In this document: positions 39,948 to 49,060 of the stretch, in pieces
How the letters are laid out: the number at the start of each line of letters is the position of its first letter
How positions within the stretch are numbered: position 1 is the stretch's first letter
IMG/VR virus record: IMGVR_UViG_3300008516_000204
Location: 1 to 64,000 of that record
DNA: 64,000 nucleotides
Source of the DNA: a virus
Strand: one strand, 5' to 3'
Made by a program: the position numbers and the translations under genes
The notes under the pieces: model-generated
Databases searched by the model: none
What the model was told of the DNA's origin: nothing
What the model saw: only the letters and a program-made list of their open reading frames with translations

Positions 39948-42900
39948 ATGAAAACTATAGCATTAGCAATGATAGTCAAAAACGAATCGAGAGTGATAAA
40001 GCGTTGCCTCGATTCTGTCAAAAACATTATTGACTATTATGTGATAATAGAGGACACCGCTTCTACCGATGGCACAGCAGATATTATTCGTGAAACCCTG
40101 AAAGATATCCCAGGCGAGATAATACAGAAGGACTGGGTAGGATTTGCGGATACTCGAAACCATTATATTGAGGCATCGAAAGGGAAGGCGGATTATATTT
40201 TGGTAATGGATGCCGACCAAATTTTGGAAGTTGATAACGATTTTGACAAGGATAAATTGGACAAGGACATTTATAACTGTATCGTGAAATATCCCACATT
40301 GCAACACCATTTCCCCAAGATATTTAGACCAGATTGCGGATGCAAATATAAGGGCATTATACATAACTTTTTATCTACGAGTAATGTAACTGTGGGACAG
40401 CTAAATAATATCAGATTTTTAGATCTACACGACGGGAAGCGGGCAATGAATTATTCGGAAAAGATAAAGAAAGATATTGAGATTTTGAAAAGTGCTATTA
40501 AGGCAGACCCAGCAAATAAAGTGAGATATACATTTTACTTGGCACAATCTTTGCGTGAAGATGGAAGATATGAACAGGCTATTAGATACTATAAGAAACG
40601 AGTAAGTTATAAGGGTTGGCGAGAGGAAGTTTATCGAAGTTTATACCAAATAGGTAATTGTTATTTAGCACTTAAAGATTATAATAGAGCTATCTACAGT
40701 TACTTAAAAGCATATAATTACAGACCAACGAGGGCAGAATCTATTTTCAAATTAGCACTTTTATATCGCAATCTCGGACAGAGGCAATTGGCGTACGAAT
40801 TTTCTAAAATAGGAATCGGGATTAAGTATCCCAAATCCGATACATTATTTGTTGAGCATAATATCTACGATTATCTAATGTTGTTTGAGTATTCAATTGC
40901 CCTTTATTATGTAGGAAGATATGCGGAGTCGATTAGGGTTTGTAATAGGATAGATTCTATGGTGGGAGTTCCCAAATCTATTAAAGAACAGAATAGAAAA
41001 AATCGGGAGTTCTCGCTGAATAAGATTTCAGAGTGGTCTATGGACAAGGAAATGTATAATTGGATAAGAAGAAATGTACCCAGAGGGGGTACTATACTTG
41101 AACTTGGAAGTGGGAAAAGCACGATAGATTTAGAAAAGGATTATAGAGTATATTCAGTAGAGCATAGTAAAGAGTGGTTAAATCTCTCACCCAAAAGTAG
41201 ATATATTTATGCTCCGATAAGAAAGGGTTGGTATGATATTGATGTATTGAAAAGGGAGATGCCAATTCACTATAATTTGATAATTGTGGATGGTCCGCCA
41301 GGATATATAGGAAGAAAGGGTTTCTATGAGAATCTAAAATTGTTTAATACCAAAGTTCCCATTCTATTTGACGATACCAATCGCAAAGCAGAAAAAGGTT
41401 TATTGGAAAAGGTAGCAAAGAAATTAAGAACCAAATATACAGAATATAATGTCAGTAATAAAAAGTTTGCTGTGCTTAATTATATAGAGAAAAAGCCTAA
41501 GAAATATGATGTTATTTTCTATGATAATGTTACAACACCATTTACTTCAAGGACTTGGAAAAGTAAGGCTGTCGGGGCTTCAATATTGGAAGCATCATTA
41601 TTGCTAACTGAACTCGCTAAAGAGAAGAAAGTTTTGGCTTTTTCTCGGACAGATAAGTCAAAGGTACAAGATAGAATTTTGTGGAAGAATTATAATAATT
41701 GCTACAATTATGAGTGCGATACTCTGATAGTTTTCAGATACAGTAGTTTGCCTCCAATTAAGTATAAAAGACTTATCGTATGGGCACACGATGCACCACC
41801 ACTCGCCCATAGGCATTTATTTGAAGCATTAAATAGGGATAACGCAACTTTGGTTACAATATCGGATTGGCAGAAATCTCTTTTCGAAAAATATGTAAAG
41901 AATATTGAGACGATAAGATTATGGCTTCCAGATTGGATTTACAGTTATAAGACAGAAAAAGACCCAAATAAATATATCTATGCGAGTGCCAATGTGAAAG
42001 GATTAGATAGCACGATTAAACTGTGGTCGGAACTAAAAAGAGATAGCCGAATGATAGGGGCAACCTTGTATGTTTGTACGCCTGGATATGACAAAGTGGA
42101 TGAACAAAAATTGAGGGAAGCAGGTGTAGTATTTTTAGGAAGCCTTCCAACATTAGAAGATGTAATCAGGGAAATTGCAAGTTCGGTAGGAATGTTTTAT
42201 GTCAATGATTTTCCAGAGACATTTGGGGTATCTCCTTATTTGGCAGAAGTATTAGGTTGCCGAACTCATATTTTATGTGTAAAAGGATTTGGTGCTTTGA
42301 GAGAAGTGTTGAATAGCGATTTACTGACAGATGATAGGGATAAGTTTATGGCAGATGTTTTGGAGGCACATCAAAATGGTGGGCATATATTTGAGCCAGA
42401 TGTACTTACAAAAGAGGAACAATATAGAAAATGGAAGGCAATGATAGATAAAAAGGAAATCACCGAAATCCTACAGGAAAGCGATATTCCAAAAGGGATG
42501 TATTTGAGGAATTTTGAGGGTGGTAAAGAGGGATTACAGGAACTGATTAGCAACTTACCGAAGAATTGTGTTATGGCTGAAATTGGAAGTTATATTGGAG
42601 AGTCTACTGAATTATTTGCTAAAAATTGTTTTAGAGTTTATGCTATCGATGCTTGGGAAAATTATTACGATAAAAATGATAAATCATCTTATCAGTATCC
42701 TATGAAGTTAGTAGAGCAGGCTTTTGATGTTAAAACAAAAAAATTCTTTCTTAAGATAGTAAAAATAAAAAAATATAGTAAAGAAGCAAGTGAGACTTTT
42801 GGAAACAAGATTTTTGATTTTGTCTACATAGATAGCAATCATCAGTATGAGAATATCCTTGAGGATATTAAGATTTGGTTGCCGAAGATAAAGCCGAATG

Positions 42901-43031
42901 GGATGATAGGCGGGCACGATTATGGCTATTTACCCAATGTTACAAAAGCGGTTGATAAAGTATTCGGGGAGCAGAAAGTAGAAACTTTTGAGGACACAAG
43001 TTGGTTGGTTAGATTGGAAAATGTAAAATGA
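39948..43031 (+). CDS. Glycosyltransferase/methyltransferase fusion protein
   Basis: This 1027-residue protein appears to have four enzyme parts and a repeat. A family 2 glycosyltransferase (1-150) has IALAMIVKNESRVI and YILVMDADQ. TPR-like repeats (200-340) include EQAIRYYKKRV and NRAIYSYLKAYN. A small methyltransferase-like unit (360-510) has ILELGSGKSTIDL and LIIVDGPPG. A GT4-like transferase (515-840) has VTISDWQKSL and YVNDFPETFGVSPYLAEVLG. A C-terminal methyltransferase-like domain (865-1027) has MAEIGSYIGES and FVYIDSNHQYE. It probably builds and caps a glycan on virion or DNA; the acceptor is unknown. Confidence 0.8.
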   Translation: MKTIALAMIVKNESRVIKRCLDSVKNIIDYYVIIEDTASTDGTADIIRETLKDIPGEIIQKDWVGFADTRNHYIEASKGKADYILVMDADQILEVDNDFDKDKLDKDIYNCIVKYPTLQHHFPKIFRPDCGCKYKGIIHNFLSTSNVTVGQLNNIRFLDLHDGKRAMNYSEKIKKDIEILKSAIKADPANKVRYTFYLAQSLREDGRYEQAIRYYKKRVSYKGWREEVYRSLYQIGNCYLALKDYNRAIYSYLKAYNYRPTRAESIFKLALLYRNLGQRQLAYEFSKIGIGIKYPKSDTLFVEHNIYDYLMLFEYSIALYYVGRYAESIRVCNRIDSMVGVPKSIKEQNRKNREFSLNKISEWSMDKEMYNWIRRNVPRGGTILELGSGKSTIDLEKDYRVYSVEHSKEWLNLSPKSRYIYAPIRKGWYDIDVLKREMPIHYNLIIVDGPPGYIGRKGFYENLKLFNTKVPILFDDTNRKAEKGLLEKVAKKLRTKYTEYNVSNKKFAVLNYIEKKPKKYDVIFYDNVTTPFTSRTWKSKAVGASILEASLLLTELAKEKKVLAFSRTDKSKVQDRILWKNYNNCYNYECDTLIVFRYSSLPPIKYKRLIVWAHDAPPLAHRHLFEALNRDNATLVTISDWQKSLFEKYVKNIETIRLWLPDWIYSYKTEKDPNKYIYASANVKGLDSTIKLWSELKRDSRMIGATLYVCTPGYDKVDEQKLREAGVVFLGSLPTLEDVIREIASSVGMFYVNDFPETFGVSPYLAEVLGCRTHILCVKGFGALREVLNSDLLTDDRDKFMADVLEAHQNGGHIFEPDVLTKEEQYRKWKAMIDKKEITEILQESDIPKGMYLRNFEGGKEGLQELISNLPKNCVMAEIGSYIGESTELFAKNCFRVYAIDAWENYYDKNDKSSYQYPMKLVEQAFDVKTKKFFLKIVKIKKYSKEASETFGNKIFDFVYIDSNHQYENILEDIKIWLPKIKPNGMIGGHDYGYLPNVTKAVDKVFGEQKVETFEDTSWLVRLENVK

Positions 43032-43270
43032 AAACTATAAAAGAAGTTTATTATAGCCCCAAATATAATCGATTTGTTCAAATTAGAGGACTCCGAGATG
43101 ATGGATATATAATTGGAGGTTTTACTATTTTTTATAATGATGCTTTTACCACTACCAGAAATAGCAAGATGAGTAGAAATTTCTGTAAAGATTTTATTGA
43201 AATTGATAATATAGATGAGCTCAAATTTGCTAAATTGGATGAAAATACTAATACTTGGAGAATAAAATGA
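43028..43270 (+). CDS. Small beta-rich hypothetical protein
   Basis: This 80-residue protein (KEVYYSPKYNRFVQIRGL, then GYIIGGFTIFY) overlaps both sugar genes by four bases. It is co-translated with them, but its role is unknown. Confidence 0.55.
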   Translation: MKTIKEVYYSPKYNRFVQIRGLRDDGYIIGGFTIFYNDAFTTTRNSKMSRNFCKDFIEIDNIDELKFAKLDENTNTWRIK

Positions 43271-44070
43271 ACATAGGTATCTGGGGAACTGGCATAGTAG
43301 GCTCGGCAACAGGCAGGGTGCTTGAGCAGGCACACAAGGTCTATTACTATGATAAGTATAAAAAAGACCCCAAACTTACTACTGATAAAGAGTTGGTGGA
43401 TAATTGCCAGATTATATTCATTACTGTTCCTACACCTATGTTGCGAAGCGGTAGGATTGGTATAAGAGATATAAAAGACTCTCTATTTCAAATACAAAGA
43501 TTGACGAAATTGAGGAAGATAATTGTTATCAAAAGCACAGTAGTCCCAGGTACTACCAAGCGATTTGTCTACAAGTTTCCACAGTTTGACTTTGCCCATA
43601 ATCCAGAATTTTTGCGGGCTAAATATGCTTATGAAGATATGTTAAACTCCAAAAGAGTAGTGCTTGGTGTGGATAAAGATGAAATTTTCCAGATACTTGA
43701 GAAAATGTATCGTGAGATATTTAAGGAAATTCCTATTATAAAGGCGACATTCACCGAAGCCGAGATAGTAAAATATGCCTCCAATATAATGTTAGCTGGG
43801 CAGATAGCACTGGCTAATGAATTGTATCAGGTTTGTAAGCAGTTAAGAATAGACTATAAAATAATTGAACAAGTTTTAAGTTATGATAAAAGAATAGGAA
43901 CAAATATTAAAATGCCAGGTTTGGATGGTAAATTAGGTTTCGGTGGTGGATGTTTTCCTAAAGACCTCAATGCACTGATTTATAGGTCAAGGGAAGCGGG
44001 TTATCGCCCATATTTGTTGGAAGAAATTTGGCGATTAAATGTGAGAGTTAGGAAAGGTGCTAAAAAATGA
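43267..44070 (+). CDS. UDP-glucose/GDP-mannose dehydrogenase-like protein, short form
   Basis: This 267-residue enzyme would oxidise a nucleotide-sugar to its uronic acid. It has the NAD site IGIWGTGIVG (3-12), TVPTP and KSTVVPGTT, HNPEFLRA, the central-helix region, and GGGCFPKD with catalytic Cys219. Family members usually have about 400-450 residues; the C-terminal sugar-nucleotide domain is missing, so the protein ends soon after the Cys. It may act with a reduced substrate site. It overlaps neighbours on both sides, next to the glycosyltransferase. Confidence 0.8.
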   Translation: MNIGIWGTGIVGSATGRVLEQAHKVYYYDKYKKDPKLTTDKELVDNCQIIFITVPTPMLRSGRIGIRDIKDSLFQIQRLTKLRKIIVIKSTVVPGTTKRFVYKFPQFDFAHNPEFLRAKYAYEDMLNSKRVVLGVDKDEIFQILEKMYREIFKEIPIIKATFTEAEIVKYASNIMLAGQIALANELYQVCKQLRIDYKIIEQVLSYDKRIGTNIKMPGLDGKLGFGGGCFPKDLNALIYRSREAGYRPYLLEEIWRLNVRVRKGAKK

Positions 44071-44720
44071 CAAACGAGCATATCCTAAAAGTCTATTTGG
44101 CAGGTCCGATGGAAGACATTCCAGATGGTGGTATTCAGTGGCGAAACAGGATTACACCCAAATTAATTGAATATTTTGGCGATAGAATTGTCATTCAAGA
44201 CCCTTGCCGAATGGAAAACGATAAACTAAAGGGCTTCGTAGACCCAAATACTCCATTGGAAAAAGTCAAAGAGGTATTGCAGGGTTGGAGACAGGGTGGG
44301 CATTGGGATAAGTTTGACCCAGCAATGGAAAAGATAATTGATATGGATTTTGATTGTGTCGAGAAAAGTGATTTTATTATTCTCTTCCTAAAATTTAAAG
44401 ATAGGGATGGTAAAAAAGTTCAAATGGGTGGAACTATCAGTGAACTCACTTACGCTTACAGACATCGTATTCCAATTTATGCGGTTACATACAATACTAT
44501 TTCAGAAGAGAATAGTTGGATAGTTCGTATGGCACGGGGAAAAACAAAAGCTATTGGAGATAGAAAGATTTATCCCAATTTTGCCCAAGCATTGGAAGCC
44601 ATCAAAGAGGATTATAGGGAATTTAAGGTACCCAAGAAAGAAGCCGAAAAAGCATTAAAGGAATTCAAATCCGAACAAAAACCTGATGAACCCCTTAAGG
44701 AAGCTAAAGGTGAAAAATGA
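44067..44720 (+). CDS. Nucleoside 2-deoxyribosyltransferase-like protein
   Basis: This 217-residue protein begins LKVYLAGPMEDIP and has SDFIILFLKFKDRDG and MGGTISELTYAYRHRIPIYAV, the Rossmann-like pattern of nucleoside deoxyribosyltransferases. The conserved Glu is probably in SELTYA. A basic, charged tail of about 40 residues follows. It may hydrolyse or exchange bases of nucleotides, or act on a nucleotide-sugar. The neighbours favour nucleotide-sugar work; this is inference. Confidence 0.65.
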   Translation: MTNEHILKVYLAGPMEDIPDGGIQWRNRITPKLIEYFGDRIVIQDPCRMENDKLKGFVDPNTPLEKVKEVLQGWRQGGHWDKFDPAMEKIIDMDFDCVEKSDFIILFLKFKDRDGKKVQMGGTISELTYAYRHRIPIYAVTYNTISEENSWIVRMARGKTKAIGDRKIYPNFAQALEAIKEDYREFKVPKKEAEKALKEFKSEQKPDEPLKEAKGEK

Positions 44721-45151
44721 TTAATTACTTAATAGGTATAGGACTAAGTTTGGTTCTTAGTGGTTTGATTGGGTGGGAACGAGAATCCCAAAAGAAACCA
44801 GCAGGACTGAGAGATGCTATGCTAATTTGTCTTGGTGCTACTATGTTTACTATTATCTCGCTTATTTTAAGGGATGTTCCTGCTTCTGAAGGAGTTAAGT
44901 ATGATTTAGGAAGAATTATTGCTTACACTGTGGCTGGTGTCGGCTTTCTTGGTGGTGGGGTTATGCTAACCAATAAAAAGAAAATTGAGGGAATTACCAC
45001 AGCAAGTATGCTTTGGGCGATTGTAGGTATCGGAATTTTATGTGGGTTAGGGGAATATTTATTGGCTAGCATTTGTACGGGAGCAATTTATTTAACCTTA
45101 AAATTAAAATATGTTCAAATTAAAATAATTAAACAAAAAAATAAGAAATGA
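44717..45151 (+). CDS. MgtC/SapB-family membrane protein
   Basis: This 144-residue protein has four membrane spans and the family phrases SGLIGWERESQKKPAGLRDA, VAGVGFLGGGVML and GITTASMLWAIVGIGI. MgtC proteins help bacteria survive low magnesium and, in Salmonella, restrain the ATP synthase. Only the N-terminal membrane domain is present, without the cytosolic ACT-like domain. Presence in a phage is unusual. It could tune host ATP, magnesium or envelope state in infection. Confidence 0.85.
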   Translation: MINYLIGIGLSLVLSGLIGWERESQKKPAGLRDAMLICLGATMFTIISLILRDVPASEGVKYDLGRIIAYTVAGVGFLGGGVMLTNKKKIEGITTASMLWAIVGIGILCGLGEYLLASICTGAIYLTLKLKYVQIKIIKQKNKK

Positions 45152-45738
45152 GAAAATTAATATTATTAGCAATATTCATAAGTTTATCTATATATTTGAT
45201 TAAGACGAATTTTGTAGAGCTTAAATATCATTTGCCCCTGCCTATAAAAATAGAAACCAGAGCAAATCTGACAGAGACTAAAAAAATGTTGCAGGGCAAT
45301 CCGATGAAAATAGCAAGATGGTTGGATAACAATATAACTGGAAAGTCAGATGGAAGAATTCAGTATGCCCAAACACCAGAAGAGACATTTGAGAGGCGCA
45401 CTGGTGATTGCGAAGATTATAGTATTTTGGCAAAATATTTTTTAGATTCTCGATATGATGAAATTTATTTAATAATCTGGCAAGGAAAGTCTAAGTCCTC
45501 ATCTGAACATTATGCAAAGCGTAAACAACAATCAATATGTCACTGTATTTGTGTATTCAAGATAGGCGAAAAAATGTGGGGTATAATGGATAATAGCAAT
45601 TTTATAATGGCTTATGGTTCAATAGAAGATATAGTTAAAGCAGATTGTGAATTTAGAGATACTAGGATTGGGCGTGCCTATATTGTGCGATTTACTCACT
45701 ATATTTATCGAAGAATTAAGAAACTGGATATAAAATGA
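45148..45738 (+). CDS. Membrane-anchored transglutaminase-like cysteine protein
   Basis: This 196-residue protein has an N-terminal anchor (KLILLAIFISLSIYLI) and a transglutaminase-like core: RTGDCEDYS with Cys88, CHCICVF with His132 and WGIMDNSNF with Asp148. Such proteins are often cysteine peptidases. It overlaps MgtC and ClpP genes by four bases each. It may process envelope peptides outside the membrane. Confidence 0.7.
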   Translation: MRKLILLAIFISLSIYLIKTNFVELKYHLPLPIKIETRANLTETKKMLQGNPMKIARWLDNNITGKSDGRIQYAQTPEETFERRTGDCEDYSILAKYFLDSRYDEIYLIIWQGKSKSSSEHYAKRKQQSICHCICVFKIGEKMWGIMDNSNFIMAYGSIEDIVKADCEFRDTRIGRAYIVRFTHYIYRRIKKLDIK

Positions 45739-46271
45739 CCAAGAGAAAGAAAAATAAGAAATCACGACGAGACAAATCCCGTGTCCTACATCTATTCAAG
45801 GAAATCAATAGCGATAGTGTTGAAAATATTATCACAAAACTCCTCGAATTAGATAGGGACAGGAAGCGGAGGCTCATTACCATTTATATAAATTCTCCTG
45901 GTGGGGATTGTGGTTCAGGATTTGCTCTCATCGATATTATGGAAAAATGTAAGTGCCCTATTAAAACAATCGCTGTGGGCGAGGTGGCGAGTATGGCTGT
46001 TCCAATTTTTTTGGCTGGAACGCAGGGAAGGCGCTATATCTCCAAGCATACATTTCTTATGATACATCCGCTTCATTTGGGAGCGAGGGATTATTTATCT
46101 TTCGCTAAATCGAGAGTGTTAAATGCCGAAGAACTTGAGAAATTGTATGACAACTATGTTATTGATAGAAGCAATTTACCTAAAAAGATTATAGATAAGG
46201 CAAAGACTAAAGAAGTATGGCTTAATGCTAAAGAGTGTTTAAAATATGGGTTGGCTGACAAGGAACTATAA
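45735..46271 (+). CDS. ClpP-like serine protease
   Basis: This 178-residue protein has the ClpP pattern: ITIYINSPGGDCGSG, VGEVASMAVPIFLAGTQGRRY with Ser86, and FLMIHPLHLGA with His111. The third residue, an Asp before the F/W-L-x-A-x-E motif in E. coli, appears to be a Glu here (TKEVWLNAKE). It might cut host or phage proteins with a host Clp ATPase or help capsid maturation. It is short at the N-terminus, with a basic start. Confidence 0.85.
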   Translation: MTKRKKNKKSRRDKSRVLHLFKEINSDSVENIITKLLELDRDRKRRLITIYINSPGGDCGSGFALIDIMEKCKCPIKTIAVGEVASMAVPIFLAGTQGRRYISKHTFLMIHPLHLGARDYLSFAKSRVLNAEELEKLYDNYVIDRSNLPKKIIDKAKTKEVWLNAKECLKYGLADKEL

Positions 46272-46523
46272 ATGAAAAGGCTTAAGAAAATCAAGCAGAT
46301 ACAGAAATTTCAGAGGGCTTATACAGCCCTCACGAGTAAGCTATTCGAGGCTGTAAAAAATGATGAGCCAGACGATTTCAAGAAGCTGGTTATGGGTTAT
46401 CTGATGGAACAGCAGAGATTGAATACGGAATTCTCTATGGACTTATTAAGGGCGATTCCAAAGGAAGTTGATAAGGACAGATTTGATAATATTATAAAAC
46501 CATTAGAAAAGGAGATTGGATAA
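46272..46523 (+). CDS. Small helical hypothetical protein
   Basis: An 83-residue helical protein (KKIKQIQKFQRAYTALTSKL) that follows ClpP without a gap and may be its partner. Unknown family. Confidence 0.5.
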   Translation: MKRLKKIKQIQKFQRAYTALTSKLFEAVKNDEPDDFKKLVMGYLMEQQRLNTEFSMDLLRAIPKEVDKDRFDNIIKPLEKEIG

Positions 46524-46855
46524 TGCTAAAAAAAGACAGAGATAAGAGCAGAAAGATTCAAGCCAAAGAGAAGGATATCCCAAGAAAACTATCCTATTTC
46601 AATGAGTTTATAGGACATATGAAAAGCATTATACTCCAAGGGACAGACAAATATACTGGGGCAGAAAAGGACAAAGCCGAAACTATAGATATTATGCCCC
46701 AAGTTGTCGGGGAAGATGGGTATGTGAGTTTCATTATCTGTGATATATTAAAGAGGTTGATTAGGTTCAAGAATGATAGGAGAGAGAGAGATATAATCAA
46801 AATAGCTGTCTGGTGTTATTTACTGTTAAAATTTTATAAGGATAAACACAAATGA
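46523..46855 (+). CDS. Hypothetical protein, weakly DUF1599-like
   Basis: This 110-residue protein has an ETIDIM segment, DILKRLIRFKNDRRERDIIK and AVWCYLLLKF. The order resembles the DUF1599 group associated with modified nucleotides, though the match is weak. It overlaps the methyltransferase start by four bases. Confidence 0.4.
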   Translation: MLKKDRDKSRKIQAKEKDIPRKLSYFNEFIGHMKSIILQGTDKYTGAEKDKAETIDIMPQVVGEDGYVSFIICDILKRLIRFKNDRRERDIIKIAVWCYLLLKFYKDKHK

Positions 46856-47406
46856 AAAAATATCAAATTATATATGTAGATCCTCCTTGGTCTTACAACG
46901 ATCAAGGTTGTCAAGGAACAATGGCAAATCATTATAAAGGTATGAAACTGGAGGATATTAAGAATCTTCCTGTGAACCAAATAGCCGATAAGAATAGTAT
47001 ATTATTTTTATGGACAACTTATCCAATGTTGCAAGAGGCATCGGAAGTGATAAAGGCATGAGGCTTTCAATACAAGAGTATTGCCTTTCAATGGGTCAAA
47101 CTAAATCCCAAAGCCCTAACCCCTTTCTATGGATTAGGGAGACGGACACGGGGTAATACAGAACCATGTTTATTGGCAACAAAAGGTAAGCCTAAAAGAG
47201 TAAGTGCCTCTGTTTTTCAACTAATATTTGCTCCTCGCAGAAAGCATAGTCAAAAACCAGATATAGCAAGAGATAAAATCATTCAACTAGTAGGAGATTT
47301 ACCTCGTATAGAATTGTTTGCTACAGAGAAAATAAAAGGATGGGATTCAATAGGTTATGAGATCGATGGCAAGGATATACGAGATGTTTTACAGGAGATG
47401 ATATGA
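46852..47406 (+). pseudogene. MT-A70 adenine methyltransferase with one in-frame TGA
   Basis: The frame reads MKKYQIIYVDPPWSYND (active-site DPPW at 10-13), continues to SEVIKA, meets TGA at 47059-47061, then goes on in the same frame with GFQYKSIAFQWVKLNP. It ends at 47406 with an ATGA overlap. In MT-A70 enzymes the interrupted place is normally Trp (WGFKYK), so one G-to-A change of TGG explains it. No frameshift is present, and 114 codons past the stop stay well conserved. It may be newly inactivated or read through at a low level. Confidence 0.8.
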
Positions 47407-48317
47407 AAACAAATAAAAATCTTAATTATTATATCAAGGTCTGTAAGAAATTGATAGATAGGCCATACAATAAATTCAATCTGGGCAACTATCGAGGCAT
47501 TATGGCATCTGAATATGATACCCCTGTTTACTCCTACCCAACAAAATCAGATAGCCCGATTAAGTTGATGGCAGGACAGCATAGAGAAGCCCAGATTATT
47601 TCCACCGATTATCAATTTAAGCATAATAAAAGGCGAATTATCTTGGTGGGAAAAGGGATTTTATTTGATTCAGGTGGATATAATCTAAAGCCCAAAATGG
47701 TGAATATGAAAAGTGATATGGCTGGGATGGCTGTCTCATTTGCTGTAGCTTCTTATTTTAAAAAGCAAAATGATGTAATTGCCTTCTGCCCTGTTGCAAC
47801 GAATTTTCTTGATGGAAATCAGATAATCCCTGGCGATGAAATAAAAATAGGTAATAAAATTGTTAAAATAACCAATACAGATGCGGAGGGAAGATTGATT
47901 TTAGCCGAGGCACTTTCTGAATTAAAAGTCAAACCCACAGATATAGTAATCACAGTTGCGACTTTAACTGGGGTTGTGGGCTATGCGATAGGTGATAAGG
48001 CTACTGGCGTTTTTAGTCCTAATAAAAGATTGGCAAATAAGTATTTGGAAGCATCTAAAAAGGCAAAAGAACTGGCATGGGAATTGCCCTTATGGGATTA
48101 TTTGCAGAAGCATTTTGATAAGAAGAAAATTAAAAATGTCCAGAAGATAAATCCAGGTGCCTCAATGGGAGCAATGTTTCTCAAGCAATTTGTTAGATAT
48201 CCCCAAAACTGGTTACATCTCGATATCGCTTATTCTGCTTGGGATAAGAAAAAGGAAAAGGCAACTGGTGAGCCAATTAAATCGTTAGTTCAATTTATAG
48301 AAAGGATAGGGCAGTAG
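47403..48317 (+). CDS. Leucyl aminopeptidase (M17 family)
   Basis: This 304-residue enzyme has the M17 metal and active-site motifs: LVGKGILFDSGG (Lys84, Asp89), MKSDMAGMA (Asp105) and NTDAEGRLILAEAL (Asp160, Glu162, Arg164). The N-terminal domain typical of long forms is missing, so it is the catalytic domain alone. It removes N-terminal residues from peptides and could supply amino acids or finish protein N-termini after deformylation and Met removal. Confidence 0.88.
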   Translation: MKTNKNLNYYIKVCKKLIDRPYNKFNLGNYRGIMASEYDTPVYSYPTKSDSPIKLMAGQHREAQIISTDYQFKHNKRRIILVGKGILFDSGGYNLKPKMVNMKSDMAGMAVSFAVASYFKKQNDVIAFCPVATNFLDGNQIIPGDEIKIGNKIVKITNTDAEGRLILAEALSELKVKPTDIVITVATLTGVVGYAIGDKATGVFSPNKRLANKYLEASKKAKELAWELPLWDYLQKHFDKKKIKNVQKINPGASMGAMFLKQFVRYPQNWLHLDIAYSAWDKKKEKATGEPIKSLVQFIERIGQ

Positions 48318-48319
48318 AT

Positions 48320-48520
48320 ATGTCGCTGAAACGGTCTATTGTTATCGATGATAGGCACTGTATATGCAAAAATTGCAAGCGTAGTAATGTCTGCCCAATC
48401 TATACTAAATACCAGAAAATGCTTGACTTGATGGAGAATATCGAACCCGATAAATATTTGATTAAGATAACAGCACATATTAGGAAATGCAATAACTTTT
48501 TATCAGACGAGGAGGTGTAA
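48320..48520 (+). CDS. Small Cys-rich hypothetical protein
   Basis: A 66-residue protein with CICKNCKRSNVCP, and a later single Cys, that could bind zinc or an iron-sulfur cluster. Unknown family. Confidence 0.5.
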   Translation: MSLKRSIVIDDRHCICKNCKRSNVCPIYTKYQKMLDLMENIEPDKYLIKITAHIRKCNNFLSDEEV

Positions 48521-48521
48521 A

Positions 48522-48869
48522 ATGACGAAGATGATTCCATGTTTTGTGTGTTCCAAATTAGTTGAGGCGATTGAGGACAAGGCGATAGCGAAACTGTGTC
48601 CCGAACACGATACAGCCCAGAATCGAGAGGAAATGCGTAACACTCCAGTTCATCAGCTCTTGAGAAGGCTCAATGATTCCATTCAGAAGCAGGTTGACCA
48701 AGTTACGAATGATGTAGGAACGACCAATGCCAAGTATGAGGAAATCAGGCAGGAACTGGTTATTTTGCAGGGCAAGATAGACAGCTTGGAGACGACCCCA
48801 GCATCAGCACCTGTGGTTGAAGAACCGAAAGATACCACAAAATTAAATGAATATGGTGAGTTGATCTAA
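48522..48869 (+). CDS. Zinc-motif and coiled-coil protein
   Basis: This 115-residue protein has CFVCSK and CPEH near the start, then a coiled coil (IQKQVDQVTNDVGTTNAKY) and a Pro/Glu-rich acidic tail. GAGGAGGTG precedes it. Function unknown. Confidence 0.55.
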   Translation: MTKMIPCFVCSKLVEAIEDKAIAKLCPEHDTAQNREEMRNTPVHQLLRRLNDSIQKQVDQVTNDVGTTNAKYEEIRQELVILQGKIDSLETTPASAPVVEEPKDTTKLNEYGELI

Positions 48870-48887
48870 TTTTTGAAAGGGAATAAA

Positions 48888-49052
48888 ATGACAGATGTTC
48901 AATTTCGAATAATGCAAGAAGCTGTAGCTAATCTGCTTAAAGTAAAAGACGAGATGGCTAAAGGTCTATTTGAAATGTATAAGGCATATCAGAAAGCAGG
49001 CTTTAAGAAGAAAGAGGCTATGGAGTTGTTGAAAACTATTCTGAAACCATAG
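48888..49052 (+). CDS. Small helical hypothetical protein
   Basis: A 54-residue charged helical protein (KVKDEMAKGLFEMYKAYQKA), with GAAAGGG before the ATG. Unknown family. Confidence 0.5.
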   Translation: MTDVQFRIMQEAVANLLKVKDEMAKGLFEMYKAYQKAGFKKKEAMELLKTILKP

Positions 49053-49060
49053 GGGATAGA

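Noticed and set aside
46852-47406. Whole-genome use of TGA as Trp (code 4)
   Set aside because: Many genes in the window end in TGA at clean ATGA overlaps with the next gene, so TGA is a normal stop here.
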